Part shown: one piece after another, positions 32,832 to 40,048 of the stretch | How the letters are laid out: each line of letters begins with the position of its first letter | Position numbering within the stretch: position 1 is the first letter of the stretch | DNA from: Saccoglossus kowalevskii | Lineage: Eukaryota > Hemichordata > Enteropneusta > Harrimaniidae | Reading direction: 5' to 3' | Length of the DNA stretch: 40,048 nt | Assembly (NCBI RefSeq): GCF_000003605.2 | Contig: NW_003135350.1 | Coordinates: forward strand, 84,828-124,875 | Program-made: the position numbers and the translations under genes | Notes under the pieces: model-generated | The model's database searches: none | What the model was told of the DNA's origin: nothing | Seen by the model: the letters and a program-made list of their open reading frames with translations, nothing else

Positions 32832-33615
32832 TCGGTGGCAGCGGTGGGATTATGCACTTCTTAATTAATCAATGTTATTAGTCCCCGTTCGGACGAATGT
32901 CCATGCGTTCGTGCGTCCGTCCGGAGTCATATCTCAGAGTCCCTTGGACCGATTCCGTTCATTCTTTGCATGTGCCTAGTACTTTATCTGGGACATATGC
33001 ACATGCAGTGGTTTAGCGATTCGATTCAAAATGGCCAACTGGCAGCCATCTTGTTTTTTGAAAAATTTTGTATTTTGGACATGCTTTGTTTTCATTCAAA
33101 TTTGGTACATAGATTATACATGTTAGGATACATGTCCATGACGATTTATTTCACAATTGGATCAAAGATGGCCGACTGGCAGCATCTTGTTTTTTGAAAA
33201 TGTCGTATTTTGGACATGCTTTGTCAGTTGTCATTCAAACTTGGTACATAGATTATACATGTTAGGTTACATGACAATTTATTTCACAATTGGATCAAAG
33301 ATGGTCGACTGGCAGGCATCTTGTTTTTGTTTTTTTTATGCGGTATCTTGGAAGTGCTCTGTCAGTTTTCATTCAAATTTAGCACATACATGTACTTTAT
33401 ACATGTTAGGATGCATGTCCATGACAATTTGTTTCAAAATCTGGTCAAGGATGGCCGATTGACAGCCATCTGACTTTTTGGCCTTACTACTATATTTCCA
33501 CAATCTATATATCATTTTCATTTGTATTTGGCACATACATCATACATATCGATGTGTTTCATAATCAGATCAAAGATGGCCAAATAACGGCTGTTTTTAT
33601 TTTTGGCCATATTAC
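32832..33615 (+). repeat. tandem array, five ~124-150-bp units with a GC-richer head
   Basis: The core ATGGCCRACTGGCAGCCATC recurs at 33031, 33168, 33301, 33451 and 33575 (spacings 137, 133, 150, 124). Between cores lie TTTTGGACATGCTTTG, TTCATTCAAATTTGG and TATACATGTTAGG. The head (32832-32965) contains TCGGTGGCAGCGGTGGGA and a GTTCGTGCGTCCGTCCGG stretch. Similarity falls off to the right. Open frames across it (32970-33197, 33157-33462) are translations of the repeat. Confidence 0.92.
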
Positions 33616-33706
33616 TACTACACAGAACACGTGTTTGGATGTAAATAAACAATCTGTTGTATACGCCACTTTGAACTCAAGTTTCAAGGACACGCTTGCG
33701 ACAATG

Positions 33707-33724
33707 ACCCCCCCGCCCCCCGCG
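33707..33724. repeat. C-rich tract
   Basis: CCCCCCCGCCCCCCGCGC in an otherwise AT-rich region, just right of the tandem array. Confidence 0.85.
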
Positions 33725-34140
33725 CTTTAATATGAAAAGCACAAAGAGAACTTTCAAAAATTTAACAGGGACTGTGTCATTTTCAATGACTTGTTTTATT
33801 TAATATGACGCCCATTGCCATTGTATGAAAGTGATTTCATATGTACATGTATGTTCTTTCTTCATCTCTTTTTTCTGGATTACATCTCCATTCTGTATTA
33901 CTTTCACACTTTGTGTCATCAATATGATTAAAGGCTTTGTCCGGAGATGATCAAGTACAAGTTCTAAAAAAAGGGCATATTGTTGAATATCAACAGGATC
34001 TTGCTTTAAATTATACAGATGACAATTTCAGTGGAAAGTCATTACAAATGGTTTAGGTAATCATGTCCATCTATTTTATTTTGCAATCCCAGGGATTGAC
34101 ATTGACCCCTTTAAATATTCTTTTATGCGGGTGCATGCAT

Positions 34141-34236
34141 AAGAAAAAGATGAGAGGGAGAGAGTGAGAAAGAAGGGGGGGAGAGTGAGAGAGGAGGGAG
34201 GGGAGATGAGAAGGAGGGAGACTGAGAGCGAAGGGA
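34141..34236. repeat. 96-bp purine-rich tract
   Basis: Nearly pure GA on the plus strand (GAGAGAGTGAGAAAGAAG..., GGGAGGGGAGATGAG...), with only isolated T or C. The minus-strand open frame here is the S/P/L-rich translation of this tract. Confidence 0.95.
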
Positions 34237-34552
34237 GTAACTACATTTTGTAGTACATGCAAAATTAGATCAGATATAATCTAGAAAAAAAATTATATTA
34301 TATGATGAAACTAAAAACAGTCTAAATTGTCCTTTGTTTTGACAGGGATTATTATTATCCATGAATCCAACTGCTTTGTGTAGCTTCCAAATTGTCTATT
34401 CCTGGCATGTACAGACAGGATATAACTTCTTTGTACATGATTACAGGAAAACCCATTATGATACCCAGTATAGAGTAAATCCATCATATACATGCATGTA
34501 CCAAAATGCATGTCGACAGTATGCCACATGTTCCTGTCTTTTCTGTTAAACT

Positions 34553-34607
34553 CTGGGAGGCAGAGAGATGCGGTAGTCTGGGAGACAGAAAGATGCGGTA
34601 GTCTGGG
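34553..34607. repeat. 25-bp tandem duplication
   Basis: CTGGGAGGCAGAGAGATGCG... (34553-34577) is repeated at 34578-34602 with two changes, then CTGGG starts a third unit. Confidence 0.95.
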
Positions 34608-34659
34608 ATACCATGTGATCCGTTGTTGAGAAATGAATCTTGTTAGAACCATTTACCGT

Positions 34660-36060
34660 TACGGTAGTAGACTTTATTTGCACCTAAAATTTCCCAATGA
34701 CACATGTGAAAATAAAAATATAACAAATTGTAGCTAAGTAAATGTCTTGTATTTTGAAATGTTGAATATAATTAATTTGTACTTGATGGGAATCTTAAAT
34801 GTGGTATCAGGTCTCACTAATATAATTGTTTTTGTTGATAGAATCCTCAAAAATCAACCTGATTTTATGCCTTTTCTCCAGTCAGCATCTGAAACAACAT
34901 TTTTTCAGTCTGATTTTTTTTCATGAAAATTCGGTATAATTTATTTATACATTGTGCAATGATTTGTGACTTTATCTGTGTGTGTAATATTCACTGTATT
35001 TGTTGCTATGGCGGGTTTTCGTTGTGGGGAGGGGGTCAAAGTTCAAATATATTGCACATCATTAAGTTTCATTAACTGTGACTTGCCCCCCTTAAAGCCT
35101 CATCGCTTTACAGCCTCATCACAATGATTGTTGACATAAATCACTCCACACAATGGCTGTTTTGATGCACCTCCATCCTAATAAAGTTGCATTTGACGCA
35201 AATTTATTCTCTAAGATTACTTTCATTAGAATTTGGGGATGCAGAGTTCAGTGAAGGCCATCAATTTTTCTTAAAGTAGGCTTCTGGGAGCAGCATTGTG
35301 TAATTGTCTGCCTCTTTTGCTCATACATTATTATGATATTATTTTAACCAATGAGGCAGTGTATATTTGTGATTTTGAATATAGTATGAACCATACATGG
35401 GTTTATCTACATTTGAAAATGTCCCCTCTCGTTAATTTTGCGATGTATACATTATTTTGTTTTCTGCATATAGTCCTCGGTATGCATTGGCTCACACTGC
35501 ACTCACCTCTGTCATTGAGTTGGTTTTATGTTCTTTTTAATAGCAGGTTTAATGTTGCATCCTGAAGACAAATATACTAGCAATGTCATATTAACAAATA
35601 TATGTACATAATAAAATGCACAGAATACTGTAAAAACATTTATTTTTACTGGTATTTAATTTCATAATTTTGATGCCTTGAGCATATTAACTAGGTTTTA
35701 ATTTCATGCATTTAGCAGAAAAACAATGTAATTTTACGTCTTTACTTATCTTATTATCAGATTAGACTAAATTATCAGTGAAAATAGTGAAATTAAAACC
35801 CAATGAATAATTAATACTTTCACAGTAGCTTCAGTGCCTGGAATTCTGGGTAACCTATTCATGCTGTCTGTGATATCGTCATCGCTGTCTTCATAGCCTA
35901 GAATTATAACTGACCTCTACGTCACCTAGTTACGCACACCGCAACTTTATGAGGATTAAAACTGTGAATGATTACTCGTGCAAAAACCAAAGCCACAGCT
36001 TTATTTTCTTGATGTTGGTAACATTTTAAAATTAACATTAAAAAAAAGAAGTTTTGTGTC
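34660..36060. other. AT-rich non-coding stretch
   Basis: No gene seen. TACTGTAAAAACATTTATTTTT at about 35628 and TGAAAATAGTGAAATTAAAACC at about 35776 look like ends of another degraded small element. GAATTCTGGGTAACC at about 35842 is a weak relative of the GCATTRTGGG motif. Confidence 0.45.
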
Positions 36061-36079
36061 AAATGTTTGAGTCAAGTAA

Positions 36080-36560
36080 TTTATCCGCTTTGATAATGCG
36101 AATATTTGTCGCGTGTGCATGCGTTATTGAGTTTTATGGAATCCCCTTTAACATCCCTCCGACAAAGAGATAAGACAAATCAATGAGGAAACAAGGGGCT
36201 ATTAAAGAGGACGTGATTTAATAGTTTACAGAAAATTTATTCCCTTTTTCTTGATGGATGACGGGAGTAGTGAGTAAACTGTACATTTCCTGGTTAAGTG
36301 TTGAGTCAAATTCCCAAGTGGTAGATCTCCACAGTTTACTACTAGATCTGATATTTAAAAGGGATAAAAAGAGAAAGCAGTCGATGATGGAGAAAAAATG
36401 TTTTCACTGAGGGGCAATCAAGTGTAATGATATCGTTTTGATGAGCTTTTGTCTGAGACTTGCACAGGCCCCTTTGAATTTTAAGTAGTCCTGTATAGTT
36501 CCTGTTTTATCACTGCTATTCAATACGATCTACAAGCCCAGTTTTATGTTTTTGTATCAA
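36080..36560. other. compositionally even non-coding patch
   Basis: Lacks the long A/T runs of its flanks and has no open frame. It contains many binding-site-like words: AGATAAG, TTTTATGG, TTAAGTG, CAAGTGG. It could be a conserved regulatory element. Confidence 0.25.
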
Positions 36561-37426
36561 GACATTATCCTTTTGAATGCCCGCTTTGGTCATTTTTTAG
36601 TAAATAAATGTGCATTATTTGACCAATATTTTTTCAGAAAGCATTTATCAAGACTTGTAGGCAATAGAAATTATGTCTATTTGGTTCAAAATTAAAATTT
36701 CGAAAAATTACTAAAAATTTGAAAAATATCGCACCTGAAATTATAGTGGGAAAAATCATGGTGTTTAAAGGTGTAGTATGCAGATGTGAACTTTTATTAT
36801 TTTTTGTCAGTTAATTCCTCAAAATTTTAATTTCATGTTGTATTTCACTGGTTTATCTTATTATCACCTTAACATTTTGATGGTTTCATCTTGGTTTAAA
36901 GATATTTCCAGAAATGTTAATTGTATTGAAATTGTCAAACATGAGGCTTCAAAAAATGTACATTGCCTTCCATTGAATGCATTGCACAGTGACAGTGTTA
37001 TGAAAACCCATGGGATCCATCCAAAATGAACTCTTTCCATAAACCGACTTTGAATTGCAATTACGAGTTAGCATGCATGTAAGTGGAAGCGTTTTTGGCT
37101 GAGGCTCGGGCTGGGGATGATCGTATGACTAACACCGAGTATTAATCTACATGTACGCCATAAATATGATCTCTATCTGGAGGTTGTCCATTAAAAATAT
37201 ATTCAAGTTTGATAAACATGTTTCTTTAGTGACTGATTTCTTGACTGATATTTGATTTGAATTACAAGTAGCATTTGAGACAACTCAACATGTTGTAACT
37301 GGGCAGATCTTGGCTGTGCGAGGGGAGTACAAAATAAGGACATGATACACCCTGTACAGTTGTTATAATGCATTATTAAAACAAAGTTAATTGCATTGTG
37401 ACTCAGTGTTCGATCTGTAACACCTG

Positions 37427-37451
37427 TATTTCCCGATTAGATTGGGAAATA
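37427..37451. repeat. short perfect hairpin
   Basis: TATTTCCC and GGGAAATA arms around a nine-base loop. Confidence 0.6.
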
Positions 37452-37757
37452 AATTAGGGAACATCTCCAATTTCGTCATCGGCATTGAGAAAATTGTTAT
37501 AATTCTAACAGTCTCCTCTAATAAAATTTCAATTAACTCAATCAATATCCGTGCAAAATTCAGTTTCATTTATTCTGAAGAAATATATATCTAGAGTAGG
37601 TTTCTTTTTGGAGAAGGCCCCTATTTGGTGCGATTACTAGCCAATGATATTATATAGTGCATTGTACTTAGAAGTGTGAAGTGATGTTATCAGAGTTCGA
37701 GCCATACAGTTCAGTTTCATTGTTTACAAAATGTCTATCAGTTGAAAGTAACCAGCA

Positions 37758-37860
37758 AGCCAATCAGTGAATGCCTTGCTGTGAGCTTAAAAGTAAGATT
37801 GCCTCTGATTGGCTGAAACAACCCTCGTATTTAGCCAGTAAGCACAAGTCTTCATATATA
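37758..37860 (+). promoter_or_regulatory. promoter-like CCAAT pair plus TATA-like box
   Basis: AGCCAATCAG (37758-37767) and its exact reverse complement CTGATTGGCT (37805-37814) form an inverted pair of CCAAT boxes, the NF-Y site. TATATA follows at 37855-37860, about 45 bp after the second CCAAT box. A GC-richer stretch with GCACGTCACGG comes next. The geometry fits a plus-strand RNA polymerase II promoter starting at about 37885. No exon is linked downstream. Confidence 0.3.
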
Positions 37861-38210
37861 GCTTTAGGACTTAATTTTAAACTTTCCATATTGCACATGC
37901 ATTACATCGAGGGGAGAAGGGGGCTTCACTAAGCACGTCACGGATTAGGACATGTAATGACTTTTGCGGCTCAGGACGGTGTGGTTTTTTCGTAAAATAT
38001 GGTAATTACAAATATTGTTTTGATGTTCAATATTCATTGCACGTTGCTTGCAGGTGTGTATCTGTCACTTTTCAATACCCATGTACATATCAAATTTTAA
38101 TATCTTGCATATTGCCAGATACTATGAAATATGTAATGCTGTATTACCAATATTGCAAACGATGCTGCTCAGTAAAACAGCAAAGACGCGTTCCAAATTC
38201 TGTATACATG

Positions 38211-38509
38211 TTGCATTATGGGTAATTTACAGCTGCTCAGTTGACTTTTTAGAATAGACAATGTTTTGTCTATACATTCTGATGCATTGTGGGTAATTAC
38301 ACCTGCATGTTTTTTTGTGACATTTATGACCGGATTGTGTCATAAAATTGTTGCCTATTAGTTATGTTGCATTGTGGGTAATTACACCTGTATTGTTGAT
38401 GATATTTCAGACAAGATGTTGTCATAAAATTAATTATGTGCATTGTGGGTAATGATGAAGTAGTAAGGTTTGCTGGTCAAATTTGTTGCATTGTGGGTAA
38501 TAACACCTG
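38211..38509 (+). repeat. ~70-bp tandem array of GCATTGTGGGTAATTACACCTG
   Basis: Five units carry GCATT(A/G)TGGGTAAT at 38213, 38284, 38369, 38440 and 38488. Four continue with a TTACACCTG-like tail. GTGTCATAAAATT / TTGTCATAAAATT is shared between two spacers, so the whole unit (about 48-85 bp) is repeated. The core is conserved while the spacers have diverged. Confidence 0.9.
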
Positions 38510-38653
38510 TGTCTGTGTTATGTTCTGCGTTTGTTTTATCTCTCTCTTGCAAACCATAATTCAGTGAAGCTACACCCTGGGCCTTGTCATTTCTTGGTGA
38601 TTTGATCATCAGTTCACGCCTGATAGTCTCAGTTCCTTATCTAATAGGATAAC

Positions 38654-38869
38654 GTGCTGATTACATTTGCTGCGTCTCCAGCATACCCGAATCAAATCCA
38701 TCATTTAATTATACCCATCCCTGGGAGGATGTTGAATTTAACTCTGCAGGATAGAGTTAAAACATCTCCAGAAAGTATCATCCACCCCTCCTGGGGGGAG
38801 GATATATCCGACCCTCCGGGCTCTTTTGTTCTGTTCACCATCGTAGCAGACAGTGCTTGCCACATTTAA
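38654..38869 (+). CDS. possible terminal exon in a GC-richer patch
   Basis: From about 38690 the plus strand is open to a TAA at 38867 after an acceptor-like gctgcgtctccag. It begins YPNQIHHLIIPIPGRMLNLT and includes PSWGEDISDPPGSFVLFTIV. The segment is visibly richer in G and C (CCCCTCCTGGGGGGAGG) than its flanks. No family is recognised. It could also be a repeat. Confidence 0.22.
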   Translation: MLITFAASPAYPNQIHHLIIPIPGRMLNLTLQDRVKTSPESIIHPSWGEDISDPPGSFVLFTIVADSACHI

Positions 38870-38879
38870 TGCCTTAACA

Positions 38880-40048
38880 CCTAGCATATTTGTAATATTT
38901 TTGATAATATTTACCAATATTATAAGAAGTTATAAATTTAACTTCAGGGGTGGAAACCATGGAAACTTAAGAAAGTATAGCGCCAGCTTGATTGTCTGAT
39001 GAGTCTTACCGACAAATGTCAAGAAATCATTGGATGGGACTCGACTTTCATCAAATCTACTATTCCTTATTACCCGGGGTATATACAAGTGGAAATTTGG
39101 GTGCTAGGTGATTTCCAAGTTGTTGTCATGGTTATTGTTTTGAATCAATAAAGAACAATTGTTTGGGTCATTGACCTTTCAGACAGTGACAATTTTTTGA
39201 TTACTTTAACAATTTACCAACTATGCATTTGGGATTTATTTATTTTTTCTTCCAAAATTTTGTTTGGAACATATCACAATGTCACAGAATTATTGAATAC
39301 AGATGGGTACACATCTGGTGTTGGATGATGGATGTTTTGTCCATTGAAATCTAACATACTGATGCGAGTAAATTTCATGCTATTTGGGGCTTAATCATAA
39401 GCACATGTGAATAGACTACAATTGATTCTCTTTTAACTTGCTCGATACATGTTACATGTAATTGTTTTGATGTTGTTTGACTTGTGTATGACCCCTAAAG
39501 ATTGTACATTCTGGCGGTTTGGGGAGATTGAAATAATTTCAATAATATACTTTCATTTTTGCCATGTTTAAATGTTTTTTTAACCTAATGATATTGTAAG
39601 TTACAAGCAAATTTATTGCATTTTTATAATAATTACATGACAACTGATTAGTTTTAATATACTTGAGTATCCTCCCAAAGATTCAGTGTGGTGATGTCAT
39701 GATAGTGTTTTAACATCATGTTGGTCTGCCACTACCACAATCATTTTCCTGACTGGCCACATTGATTTATTTTATGCATATTTTAATTAATTATAAAAAA
39801 AGTTCTTGATTAACTATGCAAATGTTGCTACATTGGTGTAAATTTCTTTTTTGTGTGTATTTTTTGTAAATTTCTCACAAGTACCCTTTGTATACATGTA
39901 TACCAACACATAAAAGTACAAGTATAAAATCTCAAAAAACGTTTTCATCTAAATTTGCTACACTACTAGTACAAGCATTTACATAAATTTCTCTGTATAT
40001 TGTATCGTAACATGCATATTGAATACAAGCAAATGAAAATCCTTCTCC
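38880..40048. other. AT-rich non-coding stretch to the window end
   Basis: No exon, RNA gene or clear repeat is visible. Confidence 0.5.

Noticed and set aside
32970-33462. Two overlapping plus-strand open frames with repeated peptides
   Set aside because: They translate the 124-150-bp tandem array. The unit length is not kept to a multiple of three and there is no start or splice context.
34071-34262. Minus-strand Ser/Pro/Leu-rich open frame
   Set aside because: Complement of the purine tract.
37690-37712. GAGTTCGAGCCATAC as a tRNA B-box
   Set aside because: No complementary T-stem, A-box or acceptor stem can be drawn around it.
1-40048. tRNA, rRNA, CRISPR array or bacterial operon
   Set aside because: No B-box with a matching T-stem, no rRNA-like blocks, no regularly spaced short repeats with unique spacers of CRISPR type, and no run of long adjacent ORFs. 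The tandem arrays found have diverging units rather than unique spacers.

Overview
The window looks like AT-rich, gene-poor DNA from a large, intron-containing animal genome. Homopolymer runs, minisatellites, short terminal-inverted-repeat elements and one scaffold gap (13867-14167) are scattered throughout. No bacterial gene organisation is present, and no open frame exceeds about 122 codons apart from one that reads through the gap. The repeat style (TA-flanked miniature elements, a tandem array with the ATGGCCRACTGGCAG core, and a THAP-type protein start) suggests a marine invertebrate. I cannot name the species.

Protein-coding content is sparse and can only be given as candidate exons. 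The best is a plus-strand 213-nt exon at 30413-30625, with a strong acceptor and a 70-codon helical reading frame. Others are a plus-strand exon at 23181-23305, a very well-spliced short exon at 4366-4429, a THAP-like amino terminus at 9603, and a possible initiator exon at 7160. A series of short minus-strand exon-like segments with good splice signals lies at 20913-20868, 20118-19834, 19656-19606, 16700-16562, 15031-14978, 11525-11508 and 10129-10039. Two of these (11525-11508 and 10129-10039) are phase-compatible. AT-rich introns contain many pseudo-exons, so confidence in each is deliberately low. Most of the window probably lies in introns or between genes.

Layout. 1-3000: open frames with splice-like borders on both strands. 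3000-9400: mostly AT-rich DNA with two small exon candidates. 9400-9900: GC-richer THAP/E2F-like patch. 10000-13866: AT-rich DNA with minus-strand exon candidates and plus open frames running into the gap. 14168-16610: 20-bp tandem repeat, two miniature elements and a degenerate repeat carrying GCATTRTGGG. 16700-21400: AT-rich DNA, exon candidates and a minisatellite. 21800-22560: degenerate AAAATGGT minisatellite. 22560-28440: sparse. 28448-34610: repeat-rich (54-bp duplication, abutting miniature elements, two copies of a long tandem-repeat family, a foldback, a purine tract). 34620-40048: mostly single-copy-looking AT-rich DNA, with a promoter-like CCAAT/TATA stretch at 37758-37860 and a second GCATTRTGGG array at 38211-38509.

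The most striking direct observation is the 10-mer GCATTRTGGG (or its complement). It occurs 12 times exactly, almost all in three clusters, where chance predicts well under one occurrence. The motif closely resembles the known ZNF143/Staf binding consensus.
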